Program-made: the position numbers and the translations under genes | Notes under the pieces: generated by a model | The model's input: only the letters and a program-made list of their open reading frames with translations | The model's database searches: none | Told to the model about the DNA's origin: nothing | NCBI GenBank assembly: GCA_014801785.1 | Contig: JAAVDN010000002.1 | Span: forward strand, 1-64,000 | DNA length: 64,000 bases | Origin: Bacteroides sp. | Lineage (GTDB): Bacteria > Bacteroidota > Bacteroidia > Bacteroidales > Muribaculaceae | Direction: 5' to 3' | Shown here: positions 17,398 to 27,663 of the stretch, piece by piece | Numbering within the stretch: the stretch's first letter is position 1 | Layout of the letters: every line of letters begins with the position of its first letter

Positions 17398-19587
17398 TCA
17401 CCGGATGAACAGGAGTTCGCGATATTTGGGAAGGGGCCAGATTTCGTTATCGACCATCAGTTCCAGAGCGTCGATATGCTGGCGTATCTCCTCCATGACC
17501 GGGGCAACCGTGTCATGGTAGGCGATAGCCTTCTCGCGCTCGGTCTTCTTGCGGTTGGCCTTGTGGCGATGCTCGACCATCGTCTCCACTCCCGATTTGA
17601 TAGCGGCCATGTGGTCAGCCATCTGCTCTATGGCCGCCATCTCCTGACGGGCAATCTTGTCGGCCTTCTCTCCCTTGAAGAGTTCCTTGATTTTATAGAC
17701 ATTGTCAAGGAGAAGACTCTCGTAGCGGGTCGCTGCGGGTATGATATGATTGATAGCGAGGTCGCCGAGCACACGGCTCTCAATCTGAAGTTTCTTGGAA
17801 TACATCTCCCATTTCACTTCATTGCGGGCCTGCAGCTCTTTAGGCGTATAGATTCCGACGCGCCGGAACATCTCGACTGTCTCGGGGGCCTGATAGACAT
17901 CGAAGATTTTCGGAGCGGAGGTCTCGGTGTCGAGTCCGCGGCGGGCGGCCTCCTCTTTCCATTCGTCGGAATAGCCGTTGCCGTCGAAATGAATCGGCTT
18001 TGATTCGGTTATCAGCGAGCGTACTTCGGAGAGGATGGCATGGGTCTTCTCTTCTCCGGCCTCGACACGCGCCTCCACCTTGTCGGCGAAGCTGTTGAGC
18101 TGGTCGGCGACAGCGGCGTTAAGGGCGATCATAGCGGCGCCGCAGTTGGCCGAGGAACCGACGGCGCGATATTCAAAGCGGTTGCCCGTGAAGGCAAAGG
18201 GGCTTGTGCGGTTCCGGTCGGTGTTGTCGATGATAAGCTCCGGAATCTGGGCGACCTTAAGGTCGCGGCCCTCCTTGCGGGCGAGTATTATCTCGGCGTC
18301 TATATCCTTGTTCTCTATATCTTTGAGTATCTTGGAAAGCTGCGATCCGAGGAAGATGGAGATGATGGCCGGGGGAGCCTCGTTGGCTCCTAAGCGATGG
18401 GCGTTGGTGGCGCTCATAATCGACGCTTTCATCAGGGCGTTGTGTTTGTGTACAGCTGCCATGACGTTGACGACAAAGGCGATGAACTGCAGGTTCTGCT
18501 CCGGGGTCTTGCCGGGAGCGAAGAGAAGTACTCCCTTATCGGTACCAAGGCTCCAGTTGTTATGTTTGCCGGAACCGTTGATACCGGCGAACGGCTTTTC
18601 ATGAAGCAACACGCGGAAGTTATGACGGCGCGCAACCTCGGCGATGAGCGACATCAGCAGGAGGTTATGGTCGTTGGCCAGATTGGTCTCTTCATAGATA
18701 GGAGCCAGTTCGAACTGGTTGGGAGCAACCTCATTATGGCGCGTTTTGGCCGGGATGCCGAGTTTGTGGCATTCGGTTTCGAGATCGAGCATGAAAGCGG
18801 CGACGCGCGAGGGAATAGCTCCGAAATAATGGTCTTCGAGCTGCTGGTTCTTGGCTGACTCGTGTCCCATGAGAGTGCGTCCGGTCATGACAAGGTCGGG
18901 GCGGGCATCATAGAGGGCCTCGTCAACCAGGAAATACTCCTGCTCCCAGCCGAGGTATGAATTGACATGATTGACCTCCGGATCGAAGAATCGGGCGACT
19001 CGCGTAGCGGCTTTGTCGACCGCGTTGAGGGCCTTTAGAAGGGGGGTCTTATAGTCGAGGCTCTCCCCGGTGTAGGAGATGAAGATTGTCGGTATGCAGA
19101 GCGTGCCGTCAACGATGAAAGCCGGAGAGGAGATATCCCAGGCGGAATATCCGCGGGCCTCGAAGGTGTTGCGGATTCCTCCGGAAGGAAAGCTTGAGGC
19201 ATCGGGTTCCTGCTGGACCAGAAGTTTGCCGGAGAAATTCTCGACCACTCCTCCTTTGCCGTCATGGTCGATGAAAGCGTCATGCTTCTCGGCCGTTCCG
19301 TCGGTCAGAGGATGGAACCAGTGGGTATAATGGCGCGCACCGCAGTCAATTGCCCAGCGCTTCATTCCTTCAGCCACGCTGTCGGCGAGCTTGCGCGAAA
19401 TCGGCTGTTTGTTGTCGATGGCGTGTACCAGAGCGCGATAGGTCTCCGAGGGGAGATACTCGAACATCTTCTGGCGGTTGAAGACCTGAGAGGCGTAATA
19501 TTTATCTACGCGTTCCTTCGGAAGCTCAACCTTGACAGCCTTGCGCGAGGAAGCCTCCTCGACGCTCTTAAACCTAAGATTTGACAT
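17398..19587 (-). CDS. glnN: Type III glutamine synthetase
   Basis: 729 aa; 'GWEQEYFLVD', 'KTRHNEVAPNQFELAPIYEETNLANDHNLLLM', 'LLHEKPFAGINGSGKHNNWSL'. Confidence 0.95.
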   Translation of the reverse strand: MSNLRFKSVEEASSRKAVKVELPKERVDKYYASQVFNRQKMFEYLPSETYRALVHAIDNKQPISRKLADSVAEGMKRWAIDCGARHYTHWFHPLTDGTAEKHDAFIDHDGKGGVVENFSGKLLVQQEPDASSFPSGGIRNTFEARGYSAWDISSPAFIVDGTLCIPTIFISYTGESLDYKTPLLKALNAVDKAATRVARFFDPEVNHVNSYLGWEQEYFLVDEALYDARPDLVMTGRTLMGHESAKNQQLEDHYFGAIPSRVAAFMLDLETECHKLGIPAKTRHNEVAPNQFELAPIYEETNLANDHNLLLMSLIAEVARRHNFRVLLHEKPFAGINGSGKHNNWSLGTDKGVLLFAPGKTPEQNLQFIAFVVNVMAAVHKHNALMKASIMSATNAHRLGANEAPPAIISIFLGSQLSKILKDIENKDIDAEIILARKEGRDLKVAQIPELIIDNTDRNRTSPFAFTGNRFEYRAVGSSANCGAAMIALNAAVADQLNSFADKVEARVEAGEEKTHAILSEVRSLITESKPIHFDGNGYSDEWKEEAARRGLDTETSAPKIFDVYQAPETVEMFRRVGIYTPKELQARNEVKWEMYSKKLQIESRVLGDLAINHIIPAATRYESLLLDNVYKIKELFKGEKADKIARQEMAAIEQMADHMAAIKSGVETMVEHRHKANRKKTEREKAIAYHDTVAPVMEEIRQHIDALELMVDNEIWPLPKYRELLFIR

Positions 19588-19618
19588 ATTTTACCTTTGA
19601 TTGGTGAGTTTATTGTGG

Positions 19619-20869
19619 TTATTCCGCTGTTTCGACGGTAGCGCTGAAGAGCTTGCGGAGTCTGCTCATGGCTTCTGCGGTGTTCTCCGCGGAATTAAAG
19701 CCTGTGAAACGGATATAGCCCTGCCCGAGGGTTCCGAAGCCGGACCCGGGGGTACAGGAGAGGGCGGCTTCGCTCAGAAGTCGTCCGAAGAGAGCCCATG
19801 AATCGGGTTCGTCTGCGCGGCGGGCCCAGACATAAGGAGAATCGACACCTCCCGTCACCTCGAAACCGGCTTCCCGGAGCGCCTTGCGGATAGCATGGGC
19901 GTTCTCCATATAATATGCGACGCTCTCGCGGACCTGACGGCGTCCCTCTTCGGTATAGAGTGCGGCGGCTCCGCGCTGGACGATATAGGACGCTCCGTTG
20001 AATTTGGTGCATTGACGACGGTTCCACAGTTTGCGCAGCGACACCTCGCTGCCATCGGCGAAACGTCCCTTGAGCGCCTCCGGAACGACTGTATAGCCGC
20101 AACGCATACCCGTGAAGCCGGCAGTCTTGGAGAAGCTGCGAACCTCGATGGCAACCTCTTTCGCTCCTTCGGCCTCATAGACGGAGCGCACCGTGGAGGG
20201 ATCCGTGACATAGGCTTCGTATGCCGAGTCGTAGATTATCAGAGATCCTTCGCGACGCGCATAGTCGATCCATTCCTGCAGTTCGGCCTTGGTGATCGAG
20301 GCGCCGGTCGGATTGTTGGGATAGCAGAGGATGATTACATCGGGACGCTCTTTGGGAAGACTGGGTTTGAAATCGTTTTCCGGAAGACAGTCGAGATAGA
20401 TGAGGTCGCTCCAGCGCCCCTCCTCCAGTGTGCCGCCGCGTCCGTCAATGACGTTGGCGTCAACGTATGCCGGATAGCTCGGATCTGCAACCGCGACCTT
20501 AAGACCGGGGCCAAAGATATCCCCTAAGTTTCCAAGATCACTCTTCGCTCCGTCCGAGATAAAGATTTCATCGGCCGATATATCTATGCCGCGTTCCTGA
20601 TAATCGATTCTGGCGATAGGTTCGCGAAGAAAAGGATATCCCTGTTCGGGTCCGTAGCCGCGGAAGGTCTCGGAAACAGACATCTCTTTGACGGCCTCGG
20701 TCATAGCTTCGACAGCTGCCGGAACGAGAGGACGCGTGACGTCGCCGATATCCATCCGGATGACATTGGCCTCAGGATGGGCTTCCTTGAAATGACGAAG
20801 ACGGGCGGCTACCTCCGAGAAGAGGTAAGATTCGGGAAGTATGCGGAAATTGTCGTTGACTTTAATCAT
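19619..20869 (-). CDS. dapL: LL-diaminopimelate aminotransferase
   Basis: 'MIKVNDNFRILPESYLFSEVAARLRHFKEAHPEANVIRMDIGDVTRPL', 'FISDGAKSDLGN', 'YPNNPTGA', 'EVRSFSKTAGFTGMRCGYTVVP'. Confidence 0.95.
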   Translation of the reverse strand: MIKVNDNFRILPESYLFSEVAARLRHFKEAHPEANVIRMDIGDVTRPLVPAAVEAMTEAVKEMSVSETFRGYGPEQGYPFLREPIARIDYQERGIDISADEIFISDGAKSDLGNLGDIFGPGLKVAVADPSYPAYVDANVIDGRGGTLEEGRWSDLIYLDCLPENDFKPSLPKERPDVIILCYPNNPTGASITKAELQEWIDYARREGSLIIYDSAYEAYVTDPSTVRSVYEAEGAKEVAIEVRSFSKTAGFTGMRCGYTVVPEALKGRFADGSEVSLRKLWNRRQCTKFNGASYIVQRGAAALYTEEGRRQVRESVAYYMENAHAIRKALREAGFEVTGGVDSPYVWARRADEPDSWALFGRLLSEAALSCTPGSGFGTLGQGYIRFTGFNSAENTAEAMSRLRKLFSATVETAE

Positions 20870-20944
20870 AATTTTTTCGAGATTTTTCGGGATTTATCGG
20901 GAGTAAATCGGAATTTAACTCGATTTTCTCCGATTAATTAACTA

Positions 20945-20976
20945 AAAAGGATGGCGCGCGGAGGCGTCATCCTTAT
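20945..20976 (-). terminator. Rho-independent terminator downstream of dapF
   Basis: Minus strand AAGGATGACGC...GCGCCATCCTTTTTA. Confidence 0.75.
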
Positions 20977-20984
20977 GGCTATGG

Positions 20985-21869
20985 TCAGACCATACCGGGA
21001 AAAGAACCGGGATAGTAGTCCCCTTCGGCGACAAGAACGGCGGGACCTGTCAGATAAACATGATTGTCGGCCTCGCTCCACTCGACTTTAAGGTCGCCGC
21101 CCAGAAGATGGACCGTAACCTTACGGTCCGTCAGTCCGTTGAGGACGGCGGCCACAACCGTCGCGCTGGCTCCTGTGCCGCAGGCGAGCGTCTCGCCGCT
21201 GCCGCGCTCCCATACGCGCATCGTAACCTCCTTCCGGCTGTTGACGACAACAAACTCGATGTTGGCCTTCTCAGGCCAGACCTCCGCTTTCTCAAGAAGG
21301 GAACCGGTCTTATGGACAAGTTCGTCGTCAATGGAGCTGACAAAGATGACGCCGTGGGGATTACCCATGCTGACAGCCGTCACATTGAATGTCATGCCGT
21401 TGACCTCGACCTCCTCGGAGACCATCGGACCCTCCCCGGAAACAGAGACAGGCACTGAGGCGCGCTCCAATATAGGCTCCCCCATATCGACCTTCACTTC
21501 CGAGACCTCTCCCTCCTTGAAAGTCATATCCAGAACTCTTATGCCGGCTAATGTCTCGATTGTCAGCGGGTTCTTATCAGAGAGTCCGAGGTCGTGAATC
21601 AGTTTGGCCACACAGCGAATCGCGTTGCCGCACATCTGTGCCTCCGAGCCGTCGGAATTGAACATACGCATTCTGAAATCAGCGCGGCTCGATTGCATTA
21701 TGACGACCAATCCATCGCCGCCGACGCCAAAATGACGGTCCGAGATTTTTCGCGAAAGAAGTGGTAGATTGTCCGGCACTTCATTCAGCGCCAGTATATA
21801 TACATAGTCATTGCCCGCTCCCTGCATTTTGTAGAAGTGGACAACCTGTTTGCTTTTATTCATAGTCAT
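20985..21869 (-). CDS. dapF: Diaminopimelate epimerase
   Basis: 'FYKMQGAGNDYVYI', 'FNSDGSEAQMCGNAIRCVAKL', 'GSGETLACGTGASATVVAAVLNG'; start moved to MTMNKSK at 21869. Confidence 0.95.
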   Translation of the reverse strand: MTMNKSKQVVHFYKMQGAGNDYVYILALNEVPDNLPLLSRKISDRHFGVGGDGLVVIMQSSRADFRMRMFNSDGSEAQMCGNAIRCVAKLIHDLGLSDKNPLTIETLAGIRVLDMTFKEGEVSEVKVDMGEPILERASVPVSVSGEGPMVSEEVEVNGMTFNVTAVSMGNPHGVIFVSSIDDELVHKTGSLLEKAEVWPEKANIEFVVVNSRKEVTMRVWERGSGETLACGTGASATVVAAVLNGLTDRKVTVHLLGGDLKVEWSEADNHVYLTGPAVLVAEGDYYPGSFPGMV

Positions 21870-22014
21870 ATTGGATTGTGGCTCCGATTTGTATCGGGAT
21901 TGAATCCCACAGATATGGCAGCCTTTTTTTCTAATTTGCAAATTTAGCGATTTATTTCCATTTTGACAACCATATTTTTTTTCATATCCCCCCGCACCTA
22001 CACTCCAGATTCCA

Positions 22015-23187
22015 TCAACTGCTTATCAGCTCGACAAGGATATAATCGAGCATATAAAGCCCTTCGGAAGTGGGTTGAAGTCTCGACTCGTTGAGACTGA
22101 GGAGTCCCTCCCCTATGAATCTCCGGGTCTGCCTGAGCAGTTTCTCTCTCGCCGGCGCTCCGAAACGGGATTCGAAATCGAGCAGGGAGATTCCTTCGGC
22201 GCGTCGCAGACGGGTCATCAGATATTCCTCAAGAAGCTCTTCATCTGTCAGTTCCTCAGCTTCATAATCGACATTGCCGCGAAGATATCCGCGGAGGTCG
22301 GAGGCATTGGTTCGCCGCCGGCGACCGCCGTCATAACTTGATGCCGAGGGGCCAAGCCCCAAATAGGGTGCTCCGGACCAATAGCGCCCGTTATGCAGGG
22401 ATTCGTAACCTCGACGGGCATAATTTGAGGTCTCGTATCGATACAGCGAACCCTCGCTGAGTATCACATCATTGAGCCGGTTCATCTCAGCTCCGAAATC
22501 CTCATCCGGAACCTCCAGCTCATTCTGACCCAACCGATATGTCAGCGCACTTCTCTCCTCGAAGCTCAGGGAATATAACGATATATGAGGCAAATCTGCC
22601 TCCACAGCTTTCCTGAGATTTCGCTCCCATGCCTCAGGAGTCTGGCCGGGTAAAGAATAAATGAGGTCTATAGATATATTTGAGAAGCGTTTGCGAAGAA
22701 TTTCGAGTGAGCGGGATATATGGGCCGGGTCATGGCGACGTCCCAAAAGACGAAGTTCACCGGCATCGAAACTCTGCACTCCCATACTGATACGGTTGAC
22801 CCCTCCCTCAAGCCACGCATCGGCGCGCGACTCATCGACATCATCAGGATTGACCTCTATGGTAAATTCCCGCAGCTCCTCACGTCGGAAACGCCCCTCT
22901 CTCTCCAGTATCCCGACCAGGGAGAGAAATTCCTGCGGAGGGAGGAGCGAAGGGGTTCCCCCGCCGAAATACAACGTCTCCGGTTGAAAACTCAGCTCCG
23001 AGGCGCGCGACGCCAGTTCTCCGGCGACCCCCTGCTCAAAGAGCTTCCAGTCCGCCAGGCGCGCTCCGGCGGTATAGAAAGCGCAATAGCCGCAACGGTG
23101 GTTGCAGAAGGGTATATGAAGATATATTCCTCCTCTCGCTTCCGGGAGTGAGACTGACGCCGGTGATATATGTTTATTCTCGCTCAT
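22015..23187 (-). CDS. HemW-like radical SAM (coproporphyrinogen III oxidase-like) protein
   Basis: 'GIYLHIPFCNHRCGYCAFYT', 'FGGGTPSLLP', 'NRISMGVQSF'. Start moved to MSENKHIS at 23187, because the ORF extension to 23442 reads through the repeat element. Confidence 0.92.
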   Translation of the reverse strand: MSENKHISPASVSLPEARGGIYLHIPFCNHRCGYCAFYTAGARLADWKLFEQGVAGELASRASELSFQPETLYFGGGTPSLLPPQEFLSLVGILEREGRFRREELREFTIEVNPDDVDESRADAWLEGGVNRISMGVQSFDAGELRLLGRRHDPAHISRSLEILRKRFSNISIDLIYSLPGQTPEAWERNLRKAVEADLPHISLYSLSFEERSALTYRLGQNELEVPDEDFGAEMNRLNDVILSEGSLYRYETSNYARRGYESLHNGRYWSGAPYLGLGPSASSYDGGRRRRTNASDLRGYLRGNVDYEAEELTDEELLEEYLMTRLRRAEGISLLDFESRFGAPAREKLLRQTRRFIGEGLLSLNESRLQPTSEGLYMLDYILVELISS

Positions 23188-23195
23188 AATCTCTT

Positions 23196-23567
23196 TAGAC
23201 CCTGTCCCACAAGAAATGTTAACAGCCGGGTCGCAGAAACGAGCGAGTTTGGCCTTGCAGGCGAAGGAGCTTAGCGGGCTAAGCGACTGAGTCAAAAGGT
23301 CAAAATCGTGAAGGTTCTGCGAGACCATAGGTAACTTTCTTCGGTAAAGGTTTAATAAATTTTTTACAGTTAAAACAACCCAATCCCATATTCGGCCTTT
23401 ATCGGTCAGCCTGAAAGGATGTAACTTGCGGAGGCTCGGCATCTTCCGGGGAAATTTCCTCCATCCCCTCCGGTCGCATAGCCCGCTATGCTCCCTGCGG
23501 TGATGAATGAAATTTCCGCCGAAATATGCCGCCCGGCCGTTAACATTTCTTATGGGACAGGGTCTTA
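23196..23567. mobile_element. Inverted-repeat element (MITE/REP-like), ~370 bp
   Basis: Left AGACCCTGTCCCACAAGAAATGTTAACAGCCGGG; right, reverse-complemented, AGACCCTGTCCCATAAGAAATGTTAACGGCCGGG; each arm carries a GGAGC[T/A]TAGCGGGCTA[A/T]GCGAC hairpin. Confidence 0.8.
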
Positions 23568-23714
23568 ACGGAGCTGATAACCACTTTATTCACTTTTTTA
23601 ACTCTCCTGTCAACACTTTTATCTTCATTCTCTTGGACATCCGACGATTTATCATTATCTTAGCACTTCAGTTTGCAGGTCCCCTTTCAAGACCCCATCC
23701 CCTCATCATCGCTT

Positions 23715-25586
23715 ATGGAGAAAGACTATACTCAGGAAATTGACAATCGTGTCAGACGCGTCTTCGACATCATGAGACCGAAAGTCTCTCCTGCCGATAT
23801 GGAACGCCTCGTCAACGCTTTCGAGCTTGCCCGCGAAGCCCATTCAAAACAGAAACGGAAGACGGGCGAGCCTTATATCTTCCATCCGATCGCCGTCGCC
23901 ACGATAGCGGCCGAAGAACTGCAGCTCGATGTCAATTCGGTGATTGCGGCTTTCCTGCATGATGTGGTGGAGGATACTCCATACACTAACGATGATATCC
24001 TGCGCCGGTTCGGGGAGGATGTGGCGTTTCTCGTGCGTGCCGTGACAAAACAGAAGAAGGAGAAGTATGAAATGTCGAAACAGCTCGACAATTTCAAACA
24101 GATGCTCAATTCGGTCCAGTATGACATAAGAGCCCTTCTCGTCAAGCTCGCCGACCGCCTCCACAATATGAGGACCCTCGACTCGATGAGGGCCGACAAG
24201 CAGATGAAAATCGCCGGAGAAACCGACTATTTCTATGCTCCCTTAGCGACACGCCTGGGTCTCTACAACGTGAAGACCGAACTGGAGAACCTTAGTCTGA
24301 AGTTCCGATGTCCACATGAATATTCCGAACTGGTCAAGATGATCGAAGCCGACAAGGAGAAGAACCGCAGTCGCCTCAAAATCTTTGTCGATGAGATAAA
24401 CACCCTCCTGACCTCCCACGGAATAAAATGCCGCGTCTTCGCCGAATATCGCCAGCCATACTCGCTCTGGCGCAAGATGAAAAAATACGGCGATGATTTC
24501 GACCATCTCAAATACCGTCATTTCATCGAAATAGTATTCCGCGGCGAAGAAGGGGTCTCCGAGAAAGAGATGGCCCTCAGAATATATTCCCTGCTGACTG
24601 ACCGCTTCAAGGAGAAACCGGGAGGTATCTCAAACTATATCGATTCCCCTAAAGAGAACGGATACCAGAGTTTCCATCTCAAGCTCCTTGCCGATTTCGG
24701 ACGCTGGCAGGAGGTGCATATCAGTTCGGAGCGGATGGTGCGCAATTCGCAGTTCGGTTGTCTTTCCGACCGCTCGGAGGGGAATATACGACGCTGGATA
24801 AACAAATTCCGCGACACCCTCCGCGACCTGTCGCGTAACTCACATCAGCAGGATGCCGGAGGATTTATCGAAAATGTCGTCGCCTCCTTCTATAACGACG
24901 ACATAATGGTCTTCTCCCCCCAGGGGAAACCGGTCATACTCCCCCAGAAAGCCTCAGTCATCGATTTCGCTTACGAAATTCATTCCCATCTGGGGGAACA
25001 TGCCAAATATGCCAAAATCAACGGTCGCCTCGCCCCTGTCGACACTCTGCTCCATCGGGGAGACATCGTCGAAATCTATCCCGACATCAACAGTTTCCCG
25101 GAAGAACGATGGCTTGACTTCACCGTCACCTACAAAGCGCGCAAAGCCATAAACTCATACCTCGCCAAACTCCCCAAACCGCATTATGACCGTTGCCCGA
25201 TATGTCATCCTATGCCCGGCGAGGAGGTAATCGGTTTCAAGCAGGACAGACGCGTGATGGTTCATAAACGCGACTGCAAGGAGGTCATAAAACTGGCGAC
25301 CAAACAGGGCGACAATATAGTCTCGGTCGACTTCAGAGAGGATCCGAAGGTGTTGTATCCCGTTGAAATCGAAATTACATGTGTTGACCGTTACCACATG
25401 ATCATCGACCTCGTCGACTGCATCTCCAACCAGCTTAATCTCTCTATCGGAAGCATAAATACACAGACGACAAACTCCATCGTCAATATCCGCATGACTT
25501 TCTCGGTCCATAGTTTCCAGGAGATTCAGTCTATCATCTCCCATATCAAGGCTATCCCGGATGTCGATGAAGTGAGACTCCTCTGA
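23715..25586 (+). CDS. RelA/SpoT-family protein (HD hydrolase + synthetase-like + TGS)
   Basis: 'FLHDVVEDTPYTNDDILRRFGEDVAFLVRAVTK', 'KLADRLHNMRTL', TGS 'DIMVFSPQGKPVILPQKASVIDFAYEIHSHLGEHAKYAKING'. Confidence 0.93.
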   Translation: MEKDYTQEIDNRVRRVFDIMRPKVSPADMERLVNAFELAREAHSKQKRKTGEPYIFHPIAVATIAAEELQLDVNSVIAAFLHDVVEDTPYTNDDILRRFGEDVAFLVRAVTKQKKEKYEMSKQLDNFKQMLNSVQYDIRALLVKLADRLHNMRTLDSMRADKQMKIAGETDYFYAPLATRLGLYNVKTELENLSLKFRCPHEYSELVKMIEADKEKNRSRLKIFVDEINTLLTSHGIKCRVFAEYRQPYSLWRKMKKYGDDFDHLKYRHFIEIVFRGEEGVSEKEMALRIYSLLTDRFKEKPGGISNYIDSPKENGYQSFHLKLLADFGRWQEVHISSERMVRNSQFGCLSDRSEGNIRRWINKFRDTLRDLSRNSHQQDAGGFIENVVASFYNDDIMVFSPQGKPVILPQKASVIDFAYEIHSHLGEHAKYAKINGRLAPVDTLLHRGDIVEIYPDINSFPEERWLDFTVTYKARKAINSYLAKLPKPHYDRCPICHPMPGEEVIGFKQDRRVMVHKRDCKEVIKLATKQGDNIVSVDFREDPKVLYPVEIEITCVDRYHMIIDLVDCISNQLNLSIGSINTQTTNSIVNIRMTFSVHSFQEIQSIISHIKAIPDVDEVRLL

Positions 25587-25689
25587 CCTCTCTTCGACCA
25601 TACAGCTCCTCGCCTCCACTCCGCATAACGAACATCGATATCCGCGATAACAAACGACGGAATCCGACCGGATTCCTCATTTTGATCCC

Positions 25690-27663
25690 ATGCTATCAGT
25701 CAATAATCTTTCGGTGGAATTTTCCGCCAAACCCCTCTTTTCGGACGCGAGCTTCGTCGTCAACAAAAACGACCGTATCGGTCTGGCCGGAAAGAACGGG
25801 GCCGGAAAATCCACCATGCTCAAAATAATCGCCGGACTTCAGCAGCCGACATCCGGTTCAATATCCATCCCCAACGGAATAACAGTCGGCTATCTCCCGC
25901 AGCAGATGCGCCTCGCCGACGAGACAACACTCGTCCAGGAAGCCCGCAAAGCATTCGCAGACCTCACCGACCTGCAGAAGGAACTCGAAGAGGTCAACCA
26001 ACGCGTAGCCGACGCGACAGACTATGATTCCCCCGACTACGCCGCCCTGCTCGAAAGAATGGAATATCTCCATGAACGCCTCGCGATGCAGGGAGCCGAG
26101 AATATGGATGCCGAAATCGAACGCACTCTCTTCGGTCTCGGTTTCATGCCCTCCGACCTCGACCGACCGACCGCCGAATTTTCAGGCGGTTGGAGAATGC
26201 GCGTCGAACTGGCGAAAATTCTGCTCCGTCGCCCCGACATACTCCTGCTCGACGAGCCGACGAACCATCTCGACATTGAATCTATCCAATGGCTCGAACA
26301 GTTTCTGCAGACAAAGGCCAAAGCCGTTATTCTCGTCAGCCATGACCGGGCGTTCCTCGACAACGTAACAAAAAGGACGATCGAAATAAACTGCGGAAAG
26401 ATTTATGACTATAAGGTCTCATACACCCCCTTCACAGCCCTGCGCGCCGAACGAGTCGAACAACAGCGCCGCGCATGGGAGAACCAGCAGAAACTGATCG
26501 CCGACACAAAGGATTTCATCGAGCGTTTCCGTTATAAGCCGACCAAGGCTGTCCAGGTCCAGAGCCGGATCAAGATGCTCGAAAAATTAGTCCCCATAGA
26601 GATTGATGAGGTAGACAACTCGCGTCTGCATCTGAAATTCCCCCCGGCCCCGCGCTCCGGAGACTTCCCGCTGATTGTCGAGAATGTCGGTAAAGCATAC
26701 GACTCCCATCAGGTCTTCGACCATGCCGAATTTACCCTGCGACGCGGAGAGAAGGTTGCTTTCGTCGGAAAGAACGGCGAAGGTAAATCGACTCTCGTCA
26801 AATGTATCATGGGGGAGATTCCATATACCGGTAATCTTAAGCTCGGCCATAATATCAGAATCGGATATTTCGCCCAGAATCAGGCGCAGCTCCTCGATGA
26901 GAACCTGACTGTCTTCGAGACAATCGACAATGTCGCCGTCGGAGATATACGGACAAAAATTCGCGACCTGCTCGGAGCCTTCATGTTCGGAGGTGAGGAT
27001 ATCGACAAGAAGGTGAAGGTGTTGTCGGGAGGGGAAAAGACACGCCTGGCGATGATCAAGCTTTTGCTCGAACCGGTCAATTTCCTGATTCTCGACGAGC
27101 CGACGAACCATCTCGACCTCCGGACAAAGGATATCCTCAAGGAGGCTATAAAGGCGTTCGACGGCACCGTCATCGTCGTCTCCCACGACCGCGATTTCCT
27201 CGACGGCCTTGTCAGCAAAGTCTACGAGTTCGGAGGTGGAAAGGTTCGTGAGAATTTAGGAGGTATCTACGATTTCCTGCGCTCGCGCAATCTCAACGCC
27301 CTCGATGAGCTGCAACTGAGCCGACGCGCCGACCAGACCTCCTCCTCCCCCCGACAAACACCCCAGTCCGAGCCGGATCCCGAACCTGCCCCAAGCAACG
27401 GCAAACTCTCTTACGAAGAGATGAAAGCCCGGGAACGGGCTTTGCGTAAGGCTGAGAAGTGTGTCAAGGAGGCCGAGGAGCGTATCGCGCAGCTGGAAGA
27501 AGAACAGAGCGCTCTCGAAGAGAAACTCGCGCAGGGAGAGTCCTCGCCGGAAATCCTGGAAAGCTACGAAAAGAACCGCGTCGCCCTCGACGAGGCGATG
27601 GAGACTTGGGAACAGGCCCAAATGGAACTGGACTCCAAACTTCAAGAAAGTAACCCAACATAA
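25690..27663 (+). CDS. ABC-F family ATPase
   Basis: Two Walker A ('GLAGKNGAGKSTML', 'AFVGKNGEGKSTLV'), 'LLLDEPTNHLDIESIQWLE', 'LSGGEKTRLAMIKLLL', C-terminal coiled coil. Confidence 0.95.
   Translation: MLSVNNLSVEFSAKPLFSDASFVVNKNDRIGLAGKNGAGKSTMLKIIAGLQQPTSGSISIPNGITVGYLPQQMRLADETTLVQEARKAFADLTDLQKELEEVNQRVADATDYDSPDYAALLERMEYLHERLAMQGAENMDAEIERTLFGLGFMPSDLDRPTAEFSGGWRMRVELAKILLRRPDILLLDEPTNHLDIESIQWLEQFLQTKAKAVILVSHDRAFLDNVTKRTIEINCGKIYDYKVSYTPFTALRAERVEQQRRAWENQQKLIADTKDFIERFRYKPTKAVQVQSRIKMLEKLVPIEIDEVDNSRLHLKFPPAPRSGDFPLIVENVGKAYDSHQVFDHAEFTLRRGEKVAFVGKNGEGKSTLVKCIMGEIPYTGNLKLGHNIRIGYFAQNQAQLLDENLTVFETIDNVAVGDIRTKIRDLLGAFMFGGEDIDKKVKVLSGGEKTRLAMIKLLLEPVNFLILDEPTNHLDLRTKDILKEAIKAFDGTVIVVSHDRDFLDGLVSKVYEFGGGKVRENLGGIYDFLRSRNLNALDELQLSRRADQTSSSPRQTPQSEPDPEPAPSNGKLSYEEMKARERALRKAEKCVKEAEERIAQLEEEQSALEEKLAQGESSPEILESYEKNRVALDEAMETWEQAQMELDSKLQESNPT

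Noticed and set aside
23188-23442. N-terminal extension of the hemW-like ORF
   Set aside because: It reads through the repeat element; the normal N-terminus starts at MSENKHIS (23187).
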